Source of the DNA: an uncultured Lachnospiraceae bacterium | GTDB taxonomy: Bacteria > Bacillota > Clostridia > Lachnospirales > Lachnospiraceae | Direction: 5' to 3' | NCBI GenBank assembly: GCA_910586125.1 | Contig: CAJUHP010000014.1 | Location: 1 to 64,000 of the forward strand | DNA length: 64,000 nucleotides | In this document: one piece after another, positions 51,294 to 60,589 of the stretch | Layout of the letters: each line of letters opens with the position of its first letter | How positions within the stretch are numbered: the first letter of the stretch is position 1 | Program-made: the position numbers and the translations under genes | The notes under the pieces: model-generated | Told to the model about the DNA's origin: nothing | Databases searched by the model: none | What the model saw: the letters and a program-made list of their open reading frames with translations, nothing else

Positions 51294-54200
51294 ATGAACT
51301 GGGGAATTATATTCGGCAAGCAGGCCCTGGAGCGGGGCAGACAATTTTATAATGCCGGCAAAGTGAAAGACCTGGTCTATACCGGCGGCCGATATGAGGC
51401 CGTAGTGCGGGACGGCACGTCGTACCGCGTAGAAATCTGCATTGCCGGAAAAGTAATCCGTTCCATGAGATGTAGCTGTTCCTATGCGGAAGGAAACCGC
51501 TACTGTGATCATATGGCCGCTGTTTTAACGGCGATTGAGCGCCGGCGGGTTCAGGAGAAGCTGAAAGATGAGGCGTTCGCTGCCGAGGATGTGAACGCGC
51601 CGGTCAATCCCTTTGAATGTGATAAGGGGCCCAGGGAAGATGGCGCGTATTCTTATTTTAATATGTACCGCATGACAAAGAAAATGTCGTTTACCAGAGG
51701 GCTCTGCGCCGGGGCGGAGAAGCTGATCGAGAGTGGGACGGTACTGTTAGATGAGGTATCCGTCGGGTATGCCTATGACGATCTGAGACAGGAAAATGAA
51801 GGTGCGGTTTGCGGGCATGTCGAGATTCGTTCCCGGTCCTATCCGTTAAAGATTTTGTTTGGCAAGCGGTATATCTCGGAGGCCCGCTGTCAGGTTCCGG
51901 GATGCAGCCGGCTGTATTACGGCTCCTCCTACGGCCATGTACAGGGGGAGGATGATCTGTGCGTGCATGAACTGGCGCTTCTGCTTTTGCTGGGCCGTTA
52001 TATCAAGGAATACCGTCCAGGCGACACGACAGACTTAGGAGGCGCCAGAGTGCTGTCTGCTTTTCGCAAAAGGCGCGCGCCGCTTCTTGCGCCGGCTGAC
52101 GAGAAAGCGGGCCTGATCCGCCTGGAACCCCGAATCGAAAATCTGGGCAGGCAGCCCCGTCTGTCATTCCGCATAGGAATGGATAAAGCGTATGTGGTAA
52201 AGAATCTTTCGGGCCTGGTTGCCGCCGTCGAGGCCGGGGAGGAAGTGCGGTTCGGGATGAATCTGACGATCCGTTTTGCCGGAAGCCGTTTTACGAAGGA
52301 GTCACAGAAATATTATGCGTTTATTGAGCGGGCGGTAAAGGAAGAGAGGCATCGGGCAGAGGAGCTGGAGTCGTATGTGACGCGGTATCGCCTGCCCAGT
52401 ATGACCATAAAAGGAAGCATAGATTTATACGGTTCCAGGCTGGATGAGGCGTTTGAGCTGTTTCGGGAAAACGGGGTGGAATATGTGCAGGGCAGCGGCG
52501 GGATGCGGCAGGAAAAAAAGAGACTGTCTCTTTTGGACGGCGATCCGGACATTCATCTGTCAGTCCGTAAAGATATGGATGCCGAGGGCGTTTTTCACGG
52601 CGTGGCCGTGGAGGGCAGCCTGCCAAAGCTGTGGGAAGGCGCCGACTACTATTACTATCTGGCAAAGGACAGTATCAACCGTGTGCCGGCCAGCCGCGTG
52701 AAAGAGATTCTGCCCCTGTACGCGGCCGGCCATGACGGCAGGATCTTCTTTCACGTAGGCCGAAATCATCTGTCCGAGTTTTATTATTCCACGCTGCCCC
52801 GGCTGCGGCAGTTCGCGACAGTGGAGGAATCGGAGGCGGAATGGATCGAAAGCTATCTGCCGCCGGAGCCGAATTTCTCTTTTTATCTGGATGCGGAGGA
52901 CAAAAACGCAACCTGTCAGATACGGGTCCAGTATGGGGAAGAATCGGTTTCCGTGATGGATTTGATGCAGAGCCCGAATGCGGAGGGAAAGGGAAGTTTT
53001 CGAGATGCCAGCCGGGAGCGGGAGGTGATCTCCTGCGTCCAGGCATTTTTTCCGGAGGTGGACGCTGAGCGGGATCTGTTTCACTGCGGGGAAAAGGAAA
53101 ACCAGATTTTTGAAGTGCTGGAGCGGGGAATCGACCAGCTCTTGGTGCTGGGAGAGGTTCACAGCACCGACCGTTTTCGCCGTCTGAATATCCGGCGCCG
53201 GCCCCAAATTGCGGTCGGGGTCTCGGTGGAGAGCGATATCATGAATCTGGAGATTTCTTCGGAGGACTTCAGCCAGGAAGAGCTTTTGGATATTCTGTAC
53301 AGCTACCGGCAGAAGAGGAAGTTTTACCGGCTCAAAAGCGGCGATTTTCTAAATATGGAAGAAGAAAATCTGGAGGTGCTGAGCCAGATGATGGAGGGAC
53401 TGCGTCTGAATCCGGCTGAATTTGTAAAAGGGAAGATGCAGATTCCGGTATACCGGGCTATGTATCTCGACCAGATGCTGAGCCAGAGCAGCAGCCTGTA
53501 TGCGTCCAGAGACCGCCGGTTTAAAAATCTGGTGAAGGAGTTTAAGACGGTCAACGACTCGGATTTTGAGACGCCGAAAAGCCTGAAAAAGATTCTGCGC
53601 AAATATCAGATTACCGGATACCGGTGGATGCGAACTCTGTGCGCCTATGGGTTTGGCGGTATTCTGGCCGATGACATGGGGTTGGGCAAGACGCTGCAGA
53701 TGATAGCCGTTCTGCTGGCCCGCAAGACAGAGGGGGAAGGCGGCGTGTCCCTGATTGTCTCTCCGGCCTCCCTGGTCTTTAACTGGCAGGAAGAGCTGCG
53801 GCGGTTTGCGCCGGAGCTTTCGGTCGGTATGCTGGTGGGAAACCAGAGGGAGCGGAGGGAGTGTCTGAAAAATTATCAGAATTATGATGTGATGGTGACA
53901 TCGTATGATCTGTTAAAACGGGATATCGCGGCGTATCACGACTGTGAATTTGCCGTCCAGGTGTTGGACGAGGCCCAGTATGTCAAGAATTTTTCCACGA
54001 CGGCAGCAAAATCAGTAAAAGTGATCCGCAGCCGCAGCCGCTTTGCGCTGACCGGCACGCCGATCGAGAACCGGCTCAGCGAGCTTTGGAGCATCTTTGA
54101 CTATCTGATGCCTGGTTTTCTGTACAGCTACGATACATTTAAAAAAGAACTGGAGACGCCGGTGGCAAAAAACCGCGATGCGGCGGCGACCGAGCGGCTG

Positions 54201-54980
54201 AAGAAAATGGTGTCGCCGTTTATCCTGCGCCGCTTAAAGCAGGAGGTGTTAAAGGATCTGCCGGAGAAGCTGGAGGAGACGCGCTATGCCCGTCCAGGGG
54301 AGCGCCAGAGGGAGCTGTATGACGCGCAGGTGGTGCATATGCGGATGCTTTTGAGTCAGCAGAGCGATGCGAATTATCAGAAAAACAAGCTGCGTATTCT
54401 GGCGGAGCTGACCAAGATCCGGCAGATCTGCTGCGATCCTTCGCTCTGTCTGGAGAACTACTCCGGCGGTTCGGCCAAGAGGGAAGCCTGCATGGATCTG
54501 ATTCAAAGCGCCATAGAGGGAGAACATAAGATGCTGGTATTCTCTCAGTTTACCTCGATGTTAGAGCTTCTGGAAAAGGATCTGAAGGAGAGGGAGATCT
54601 CTTGTTACAAGATTACAGGGGATACGCCGAAGGAGAAAAGACTTCGTCTGGTGAGTCAGTTCAATGAGGACAGCACGCCTGTGTTTCTGATTTCTCTGAA
54701 GGCCGGCGGCACGGGCCTGAACCTGACGGGAGCCGACGTGGTGATCCACTACGATCCCTGGTGGAATTTGGCGGTGCAGAACCAGGCCACGGACCGGGCG
54801 CACCGGCTGGGCCAGGAGAAGGTGGTTTCCGTGTACCGGCTGATTATAAAGGATTCCATCGAAGAAAAAATTCTGCACATGCAGGAGAGCAAGAAAGATC
54901 TGGCGGACGAGATACTGAGCGGGGAGACCGGCGGTATCGCGAAGCTGAGCCGGGAAGATCTGCTGGAGCTGATTCAGTAA
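51294..54980 (+). CDS. SNF2/RapA-family helicase with SWIM zinc finger
   Basis: 1228 aa. ATG 51294 with GGAGGCGG before it; an earlier in-frame start adds a low-complexity tail. An N-terminal SWIM zinc finger (MRCSCSYAEGNRYCDHMAAV, about residues 57-80) is followed by the bacterial SNF2-associated region and the two RecA-like lobes: Walker A ADDMGLGKT with Lys799, motif II VLDEAQ, ALTGTPIENRLSELWSIFDY, and in lobe 2 SLKAGGTGLNLTGADVVIHY and DRAHRLGQ. Such ATPases translocate on duplex DNA and remodel protein-DNA complexes; the bacterial role is unclear. No methylase or nuclease gene is alongside, so it is not an evident defence island. Followed by a GNAT gene after 27 bp. Confidence 0.93.
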   Translation: MNWGIIFGKQALERGRQFYNAGKVKDLVYTGGRYEAVVRDGTSYRVEICIAGKVIRSMRCSCSYAEGNRYCDHMAAVLTAIERRRVQEKLKDEAFAAEDVNAPVNPFECDKGPREDGAYSYFNMYRMTKKMSFTRGLCAGAEKLIESGTVLLDEVSVGYAYDDLRQENEGAVCGHVEIRSRSYPLKILFGKRYISEARCQVPGCSRLYYGSSYGHVQGEDDLCVHELALLLLLGRYIKEYRPGDTTDLGGARVLSAFRKRRAPLLAPADEKAGLIRLEPRIENLGRQPRLSFRIGMDKAYVVKNLSGLVAAVEAGEEVRFGMNLTIRFAGSRFTKESQKYYAFIERAVKEERHRAEELESYVTRYRLPSMTIKGSIDLYGSRLDEAFELFRENGVEYVQGSGGMRQEKKRLSLLDGDPDIHLSVRKDMDAEGVFHGVAVEGSLPKLWEGADYYYYLAKDSINRVPASRVKEILPLYAAGHDGRIFFHVGRNHLSEFYYSTLPRLRQFATVEESEAEWIESYLPPEPNFSFYLDAEDKNATCQIRVQYGEESVSVMDLMQSPNAEGKGSFRDASREREVISCVQAFFPEVDAERDLFHCGEKENQIFEVLERGIDQLLVLGEVHSTDRFRRLNIRRRPQIAVGVSVESDIMNLEISSEDFSQEELLDILYSYRQKRKFYRLKSGDFLNMEEENLEVLSQMMEGLRLNPAEFVKGKMQIPVYRAMYLDQMLSQSSSLYASRDRRFKNLVKEFKTVNDSDFETPKSLKKILRKYQITGYRWMRTLCAYGFGGILADDMGLGKTLQMIAVLLARKTEGEGGVSLIVSPASLVFNWQEELRRFAPELSVGMLVGNQRERRECLKNYQNYDVMVTSYDLLKRDIAAYHDCEFAVQVLDEAQYVKNFSTTAAKSVKVIRSRSRFALTGTPIENRLSELWSIFDYLMPGFLYSYDTFKKELETPVAKNRDAAATERLKKMVSPFILRRLKQEVLKDLPEKLEETRYARPGERQRELYDAQVVHMRMLLSQQSDANYQKNKLRILAELTKIRQICCDPSLCLENYSGGSAKREACMDLIQSAIEGEHKMLVFSQFTSMLELLEKDLKEREISCYKITGDTPKEKRLRLVSQFNEDSTPVFLISLKAGGTGLNLTGADVVIHYDPWWNLAVQNQATDRAHRLGQEKVVSVYRLIIKDSIEEKILHMQESKKDLADEILSGETGGIAKLSREDLLELIQ

Positions 54981-55007
54981 ATATATAAAAGAGACAGGAG
55001 AATGACA

Positions 55008-55478
55008 ATGAAGATCCAAAGGGCTGGAGAAAACGATATCGAAGGGCTGGACAGGCTGCTTCGCCAGGTGCTGGAGGTACATCATAACGGGCGACCGGAT
55101 CTGTTCCGGTCCGGCGCAAAAAAATATACGGATCGGCAGCTCAAGGAGATACTAGCGGACGATACCCGGCCGGTGTTTGCGGCGGTGGACGAGGCGGGAC
55201 AGGTGCTGGGGTATGCGTTTTGTGTGTTTCAGGAGCATAGAGGGGACAATATTCTGACAGATATCCGCACGCTCTATATTGACGATCTGTGCGTGGACGA
55301 GGCGCTGCGCGGACAGCATATCGGCCGGGCGCTTTATGAGTATGTCCTGAACTATGCAAAGGAGAACGGCTGCTACAATGTGACGCTGAACGTGTGGGCC
55401 TGCAATGAGAGCGCCATGCGGTTTTATGAGAGCTGCGGCCTGAAGCCGCAGAAATTCGGGATGGAAGCCATTTTATGA
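55008..55478 (+). CDS. GNAT-family N-acetyltransferase
   Basis: 156 aa. ATG 55008 is preferred (CAGGAG seven bases upstream; the ATG at 55002 is too close to it). The acetyl-CoA loop is DLCVDEALRGQHIGRALYEY (R-x-x-G-x-A variant RGQHIG) and the late motif B is NVTLNVWACNESAMRFYESC followed by GL. The acceptor (amino sugar, peptide N-terminus or other amine) cannot be told. Confidence 0.9.
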   Translation: MKIQRAGENDIEGLDRLLRQVLEVHHNGRPDLFRSGAKKYTDRQLKEILADDTRPVFAAVDEAGQVLGYAFCVFQEHRGDNILTDIRTLYIDDLCVDEALRGQHIGRALYEYVLNYAKENGCYNVTLNVWACNESAMRFYESCGLKPQKFGMEAIL

Positions 55479-55534
55479 CGGAAAGAAATATGTTCCAATA
55501 TGCTTAAAGATTTACATTTGAGGGAGGCAGAAGG

Positions 55535-56908
55535 ATGCGCAAGTTAATCGGCAGCAAACAGTTTTATAAGAAAGTGCTGTACATTACGATTCCGATTATG
55601 ATTCAGAACGGGATCACAAATTTTGTAAACATGCTGGATAACATTATGGTGGGGCAGGTTGGCACAGAGCAGATGTCCGGCGTGGCGATTGTCAACCAGT
55701 TGATGTTTGTTTTTAATATCTGCATCTTCGGCGCGGTGGCCGGAGCGGGCATTCTGGGAGCGCAGTATCATGGCAGCGGGAATCATGAGGGGGTGCGCCA
55801 TGCGTTCCGCTTTAAACTGCTGTGCTGTCTGGCGCTCTGCCTGTTCGCCGTTGTGCTGTTTCGGGGAGGCGGCGGCAGTCTGATCCGGACGTATCTGCAC
55901 GAGGGCGGCGACGTGGGGGATATCGAGGCCACATTTCAGTATGGCTGTGGATATCTGGATATCATGGTGGTCGGCCTGCTGCCGTTTGCGGCGGTGCAGG
56001 TGTATTCCGGCACGCTTCGGGAGACGGGGGAGACGATGATGCCCATGATTGCCGGGATCGCCGCCGTTTTGGTCAATATGGTTTTTAACTATATTCTGAT
56101 TTTCGGCAAATTCGGCGCGCCGGCGATGGGCGTGCAGGGGGCGGCCATCGCCACGGTTCTGTCCCGGTTTGTGGAGCTGATTCTCATTGTCCTGTGGACG
56201 CACCGCCATACGGAGAAACATCCTTTTATCAAGGGAGTATACCGCAGCTTCTATATTCCCAGAGGGACCATCCGTCAGATCCTGATTACCGGGACGCCTC
56301 TTTTGATCAATGAGGCATTGTGGTCCGGCGGGATGGCGACGATCGCGCAGTGTTATTCGGTGCGGGGGCTGGCGGTGGTGGCGGGGATCAATATCGCCAA
56401 CACAATCGCCAATGTGTTTAATGTAGTCTTTCTGTCTCTGGGGACGGCCGTGGGCATTATCATCGGCCAGCTTCTGGGGGCCGGAAAGCTGGAGGAGGCG
56501 AAGGATGAGGACAATAAACTGATCGCCTTTGCCGTTGTCTGCTGCATGGCGGTGGGGATCGTGATGTTTTTGATTGCGCCGCTGTTTCCGAAGATTTACA
56601 AGACCGAGGAGGAAGTGAGGCGTCTGGCGACGCAGTTTATTCAGATATCGGCTCTGTGCATGCCGCTGTACGGCTTTACCAATGCCGCGTATTTTACGCT
56701 GCGCTCCGGCGGAAAAACCATGGTCACGTTTTTGTTTGACAGCGTGTTCGTGTGGCTGGTCAGCATTCCACTGGTGTATGTTCTGACACGGTATACCGGC
56801 GTGCCGATTGTGCCGGTGTATCTGGCCTGCCAGTTGACGGAGGGACTCAAGTGTGCGATTGGGTTTGTGCTGGTGAAAAAAGGGGTTTGGGTGCAGAAGG
56901 TGGTTTGA
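55535..56908 (+). CDS. MATE-family efflux transporter
   Basis: 457 aa with twelve membrane helices in two related halves. Start after GAGGGAGG. It opens with the family pattern YITIPIMIQNGITNFVNMLD followed by NIMVGQVGTEQMSGVAI; the second half has NEALWSGGMATIAQCYSVRG and LGTAVGIIIGQLLGAGKLEE. These proteins export drugs or metabolites in exchange for Na+ or H+. The substrate is unknown. Followed by a small Cys-rich protein. Confidence 0.93.
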   Translation: MRKLIGSKQFYKKVLYITIPIMIQNGITNFVNMLDNIMVGQVGTEQMSGVAIVNQLMFVFNICIFGAVAGAGILGAQYHGSGNHEGVRHAFRFKLLCCLALCLFAVVLFRGGGGSLIRTYLHEGGDVGDIEATFQYGCGYLDIMVVGLLPFAAVQVYSGTLRETGETMMPMIAGIAAVLVNMVFNYILIFGKFGAPAMGVQGAAIATVLSRFVELILIVLWTHRHTEKHPFIKGVYRSFYIPRGTIRQILITGTPLLINEALWSGGMATIAQCYSVRGLAVVAGINIANTIANVFNVVFLSLGTAVGIIIGQLLGAGKLEEAKDEDNKLIAFAVVCCMAVGIVMFLIAPLFPKIYKTEEEVRRLATQFIQISALCMPLYGFTNAAYFTLRSGGKTMVTFLFDSVFVWLVSIPLVYVLTRYTGVPIVPVYLACQLTEGLKCAIGFVLVKKGVWVQKVV

Positions 56909-56934
56909 AGTACGGACAGGAGGCTTTCGGTAAG

Positions 56935-57477
56935 ATGGAGGAAGAGAGGGAGAAGCAGCAAAAGCTTTTGAAGAAAACGGCTGAGGAGACGGCGCAGGGA
57001 TTTTTTGAGGAGGGGTATAACTGCTGTCAGTCGGTATTTTTGGTGTTTGGAGAGCGGTACGGGTTTGACCGGGAGACGGCGTGCCGGCTGTCGGCCTCCT
57101 TTGGCGGGGGCGTGGGACGGCTGCGCCAGATCTGCGGGGCGGTCTCGGCTATGGCGCTGGTCTGCGGGTTGGAGACGGGGGCCGTGACGGGAGCCGACCA
57201 GGAGGGAAAGGCTTACAATTACGAGAATGTGCAGAGGCTGGCGGCGCGGTTTGAGGAGCAGGCCGGGAGTCTGATCTGCCGGGAACTGCTGGGGCTGGAT
57301 AAAAAAGAGTGGAACGAAGAACCGGGAGATTTGTTTGCGGCGATGGAGGGCGGCATGGGAAAGTTTCAGCCGCAGGCGAGAGACGAGAAGTATTATGCGA
57401 CCAGGCCGTGCAAGAAGCTGATCGGACTGGCGGCAAAGCTTGCGGAGGAGTGGCTTTGGGAAAGGAGACAGGGATGA
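56935..57477 (+). CDS. C_GCAxxG_C_C-family cysteine-rich protein
   Basis: 180 aa from ATG 56935 with AGGAGG 11 bases upstream; longer in-frame extensions run inside the MATE gene and are not supported. The family Cys pattern is present: GYNCCQSVFLVFGERYGFD, then FGGGVGRLRQICGAVSAMAL and a later LICRELLGLD and RPCKKLIG. These proteins are thought to bind a metal or a redox cofactor, but the activity is not established. The end overlaps the pyrC start by 4 bp (ATGA), so the genes are translationally coupled. Confidence 0.85.
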   Translation: MEEEREKQQKLLKKTAEETAQGFFEEGYNCCQSVFLVFGERYGFDRETACRLSASFGGGVGRLRQICGAVSAMALVCGLETGAVTGADQEGKAYNYENVQRLAARFEEQAGSLICRELLGLDKKEWNEEPGDLFAAMEGGMGKFQPQARDEKYYATRPCKKLIGLAAKLAEEWLWERRQG

Positions 57478-58778
57478 CACAGAAAAGAGGACTGATAATT
57501 CGCGGCGGACGGGTGCTGGATCCGGATGCGGGACGGGACGGGCGCCTGGACGTCTGGATCCGGGACGGGAGGATTGAGAGGCTGACAGAGCCGGGAATTT
57601 GCGTGGAGGAAAAGGAGAGAGAGAATTGGGAGGAGATGGAGGCTTCGGGGTGCTATGTGATGCCGGGCCTGATTGATCTGCATGTGCATCTGCGCGATCC
57701 GGGGTTTGAATACAAGGAGGACATTGAGAGCGGGAGCAAGGCGGCCGCCAGGGGAGGATTTACGACGATCTGCTGTATGGCGAATACAAAGCCGGTGACG
57801 GACTGCGCCGAGACGGCGGCGTATATCGTGGAGAAGGCGGCCAGAGTAGCGCCGGTGCATGTGATCCCGGTGGGTGCGGTGACTGTGGGAATGCAGGGGA
57901 AGGATGTTACGGACATGGCGGCCATGAAGGCGGCCGGCGTGGGTGCTGTCAGCGAGGACGGAAAGACGGTCATGGACCGGGAAGTCTGCCGTCTGGGAAT
58001 GGAGCGGGCCAGGGATCTGGATCTGGTGACGCTGGCGCACTGCGAGCACAAGGGGATGCTGGCCGGCGGCGTGATGAATGAGGGGGATGTATCCAGACGG
58101 CTGGGACTGCCGGGATTCTGCAATGGGGCGGAGGATATCATTGCAGGCCGGGATATCCTGCTGGCGGAGGAGACGGGCGCCAGGCTGCATCTGTGTCATT
58201 GCTCGACGGCGGGGAGCGTGGAGCTGCTTCGCGGGGCCAAGAAGCTGGGACTGGCGGTGACGGGCGAAGCCTGCCCGCATCATTTTACGCTGACGGAGGA
58301 TGCGGTGGACGGAACGAGCGCGGATTTTAAGATGGCGCCTCCGCTCCGCACGGCGGCGGATGTAGCGGCCATCAAGGAGGGACTGGCGGACGGGACACTG
58401 GACTGTATCGCCACGGACCACGCGCCTCACGCGGCGCACGAGAAAGCTCTGGGCATGAAGGACGCGCCCTGCGGGATCGTGGGGCTGGAGACAGCGGTTT
58501 CGCTGGTGATCAGTGAATTGGTGCGGCCCGGCGTGCTGACTCCGCTGCAGATGGCGGAGAAGATGAGCCGCAATCCGGCCCGAATCCTGGGAATAGCAAA
58601 GGGAACGCTGGCTGTGGGGAGCACGGCGGACGTGACGGTGATCGATCCGGAGGCGGAATATACGGTGGATCGGGAAAGCTTTGTATCCCGGTCAAAAAAT
58701 ACGCCGTTTCATGGGCGGCGCGTGTATGGGCGCGTGGAGGCGACGATTGTGGAGGGTAAAGTTGTTTACCGGCGATAA
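57474..58778 (+). CDS. pyrC: Dihydroorotase
   Basis: 434-aa type-I dihydroorotase of the amidohydrolase superfamily, third step of pyrimidine synthesis (carbamoyl aspartate to dihydroorotate). ATG 57474 with AAAGGAG upstream. The zinc ligands His70 and His72 are in DLHVHLRDPGFEYKED, later His residues in LAHCEHKG and LHLCHCST, and the catalytic Asp in CIATDHAPHAAHEK. The usual Lys carboxylated in some type-I enzymes may be replaced by Asp as in the group with a DPG motif. No other pyr gene is adjacent. Confidence 0.95.
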   Translation: MTQKRGLIIRGGRVLDPDAGRDGRLDVWIRDGRIERLTEPGICVEEKERENWEEMEASGCYVMPGLIDLHVHLRDPGFEYKEDIESGSKAAARGGFTTICCMANTKPVTDCAETAAYIVEKAARVAPVHVIPVGAVTVGMQGKDVTDMAAMKAAGVGAVSEDGKTVMDREVCRLGMERARDLDLVTLAHCEHKGMLAGGVMNEGDVSRRLGLPGFCNGAEDIIAGRDILLAEETGARLHLCHCSTAGSVELLRGAKKLGLAVTGEACPHHFTLTEDAVDGTSADFKMAPPLRTAADVAAIKEGLADGTLDCIATDHAPHAAHEKALGMKDAPCGIVGLETAVSLVISELVRPGVLTPLQMAEKMSRNPARILGIAKGTLAVGSTADVTVIDPEAEYTVDRESFVSRSKNTPFHGRRVYGRVEATIVEGKVVYRR

Positions 58779-58783
58779 TGCTC

Positions 58784-58812
58784 TTGATAAAGGGATTCGA
58801 TTTTGGTATAGT
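58784..58812 (+). promoter_or_regulatory. Promoter of aroD
   Basis: TTGATA (58784-58789), a 17-bp spacer and TATAGT (58807-58812), in the gap just after the pyrC stop. Confidence 0.65.
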
Positions 58813-58877
58813 AAAACCAGTTTAATCCATACAGACCAGATAACTGGCAGCCTATCATGCTACAGGGAGGAAAGGCT

Positions 58878-59657
58878 TTGATCAGAATCAGAGATATGGA
58901 ATTGGGTTCGGGGATTCCGAAGATCTGTGTTCCGGTGGTGGAAACCACGCCGCAAGCGATTCGAGAGGCAGCGCGCCGGGCGAGCAATTCGGCGGCGGAT
59001 CTGCTGGAATGGCGGGCGGATTATCTGGAAGGGGAAATCGAGCCCGAAAGGATCGTGCAGGTACTTTCAGAAATCCGCAATGAGATCGGCGGGATGCCGC
59101 TTTTGTTTACGTTCCGCTCCCTGGCGGAGGGCGGGGCCGCGCCGAAGAAACTGACTGAGGAGGAATATCTGAGCATTGGCCGCGCCGTGATCGGCAGCAG
59201 GCAGGCAGATCTCATGGATGTGGAGCTGCGCGGCGGAGAGACGGTGATGAGAACCCTGGTGCGTGACGCGCATGAGGCGGGACAGTGGATTCTGGCCTCC
59301 AGCCACGATTTCAAAAAGACGCCATCCGAGCAGGAGATGGCGGCCTGCTTTGCACAGATGGAGGCGTGGGGAGCTGATATTTTGAAGCAGGCGGTGATGC
59401 CGCAAAATCAGGAGGACGTGCTGCGTCTGCTCGCCGTGTGCCAAAGAACCGTTCAGGGGACACGTCGGCCTGTTGTGGCGATCTCCATGGGGGGAAGAGG
59501 GCTGGAAAGCCGGATCTGCGCCGAAGCCTTTGGTTCGGCGGTGACATTTGGCAGCCTGGGAAAAGCGTCGGCGCCGGGGCAGTTGAACATAGAAGAACTA
59601 TCGCAGATTTTACAGATCCTGCACCGGGCCCGCAGGGAACAAGAGCCGCAGGGATAA
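58878..59657 (+). CDS. aroD: 3-dehydroquinate dehydratase, type I
   Basis: 259 aa. TTG start at 58878, seven bases after GGAGG; an ATG at 58857 has no site and places this GGAGG inside the gene. The enzyme makes 3-dehydroshikimate in the shikimate pathway by Schiff-base chemistry. The catalytic residues fall at the same numbers as in E. coli AroD: His143 in ASSHDFKKTPS and Lys170 in ADILKQAVMPQ. Also EWRAD and the late SMGGRGLESRI phosphate-binding-like loop followed by FGSAVTFGSLG. No other aro gene nearby. Confidence 0.95.
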   Translation: MIRIRDMELGSGIPKICVPVVETTPQAIREAARRASNSAADLLEWRADYLEGEIEPERIVQVLSEIRNEIGGMPLLFTFRSLAEGGAAPKKLTEEEYLSIGRAVIGSRQADLMDVELRGGETVMRTLVRDAHEAGQWILASSHDFKKTPSEQEMAACFAQMEAWGADILKQAVMPQNQEDVLRLLAVCQRTVQGTRRPVVAISMGGRGLESRICAEAFGSAVTFGSLGKASAPGQLNIEELSQILQILHRARREQEPQG

Positions 59658-59741
59658 ACGCCGGGCGGCGCATCCTCTGCGGCAAGGGGGAATGCCGGCA
59701 GCAGGAAAAGGCTGCCATTGCAGAACAGGAGGAACAGGATT

Positions 59742-60194
59742 ATGAAACTAGCATATGCTTTGACGGAACGGGCGGATCTGCAGCGGCGGCTGTCGGAATT
59801 GGAAACCCGCCTGATGACGAACGCCAAGGTGCAGGAGGGGGAGGAACCGGCGGAAGATCCGGAAAGCCTTTTGAAAGAGATGGACGCTCTGCTGACGCAA
59901 CTGGAAGAGCTGATCGAGCGGATCAACCGCACCAACAGCGCTGTGACGGATCAGGGAGAGACGCTGACGGCTCTGTTGGCCAGACGGGATTGTCTGAGCA
60001 GACGCCTGCAGATTATGCGCAATTTTTTAAACAGCGCCAGCTCCCTGGTAAGCCGGAGCTCCCGCTCGGAAATCCGGATACGGAGCACGGTGCCGGTGGC
60101 AAAATTCCAGAAAGAGGTGGATGGTCTTTCCAGAGAACTCCGCGAGCTGGACGCCCGGATTCAGGGACTGAACTGGACGGCGGAACTGTTATAA
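59742..60194 (+). CDS. DIP1984-family protein
   Basis: 150-aa, almost fully helical and charged protein, start ATG 59742 after AGGAGG. It opens MKLAYALTERADLQRRLSEL and has a central ELIERINRTNSAVTDQGETL stretch, both typical of the DIP1984 family, which has no established role (members were once called septicolysin-like). Predicted long coiled coils and no membrane segment. It probably shares a message with aroD (84 bp apart). Confidence 0.78.
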   Translation: MKLAYALTERADLQRRLSELETRLMTNAKVQEGEEPAEDPESLLKEMDALLTQLEELIERINRTNSAVTDQGETLTALLARRDCLSRRLQIMRNFLNSASSLVSRSSRSEIRIRSTVPVAKFQKEVDGLSRELRELDARIQGLNWTAELL

Positions 60195-60444
60195 AAAGAA
60201 AAGATGGTAATCTAAACGGGTGGGCGCGATCTCTCCCGGCTGAGAATAAGCCGGCTCCATGGTAGACGCAGGGCGCGTATCAGGTTCGATTCCTGTTTAT
60301 AGTGCATGCCCAGCATATGGCACATGAGCAAGTTTTATCGTGCATTTTTACAACCGCAGCGCCAGCGTTTGGATGAGGGCGGAGTCAGGGGAAAACATTC
60401 TTTTTATGCGGGCTTTTTAAAGAATCCAAAAATGAAAAAAGTAC
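60195..60444. other. Gene-free stretch with hairpin and tRNA-like motifs
   Basis: No gene is supported. CCGGCT (60236-60241) pairs with AGCCGG (60249-60254). GGTTCGATTCC (60283-60293) is an exact T-arm consensus within CAGG-TTCGATT-CCTG, and CATGGTAGACGC (60258-60269) resembles a D-arm, but no anticodon arm or acceptor stem fits between or around them. It may be a decayed tRNA or a coincidence. Confidence 0.3.
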
Positions 60445-60504
60445 TTGACAAAATAGTTAGTATATGCTAACTTATATATTGACTAAAGGTTAGCAATAAC
60501 TAAC
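60445..60504 (+). promoter_or_regulatory. feo promoter with twin DtxR/IdeR-type operators
   Basis: TTGACA at 60445-60450 is the -35. GTTAG-N6-CTAAC occurs twice as a perfect palindrome: 60456-60471 and 60489-60504, each followed by TT. The centres are 33 bp apart, about three helical turns, so bound dimers would lie on one face. The pattern resembles DtxR-family iron regulator boxes (TTAGGTTAGSCTAACCTAA-like) and sits on the promoter, as for iron-dependent repression. A second possible -35 (TTGACT, 60479) lies between. Confidence 0.7.
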
Positions 60505-60589
60505 TTTTTTGGGAGGCTGTAATAGAGAATGTAAGCAGCAGGTTGAAAAAAGCATCCAACAAAGAAAAAGGAAGAGTGAGGTGACGGAT

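Noticed and set aside
51294..54980. Phage-defence island around the SNF2 helicase
   Set aside because: Neighbours are GNAT, MATE, pyrC and aroD. No nuclease, methylase or phospholipase-D gene is next to it, so a defence system cannot be supported.
60195..60444. tRNA gene
   Set aside because: T-arm and D-arm motifs are present but there is no anticodon stem-loop and no pairing acceptor stem, so I do not call a tRNA.
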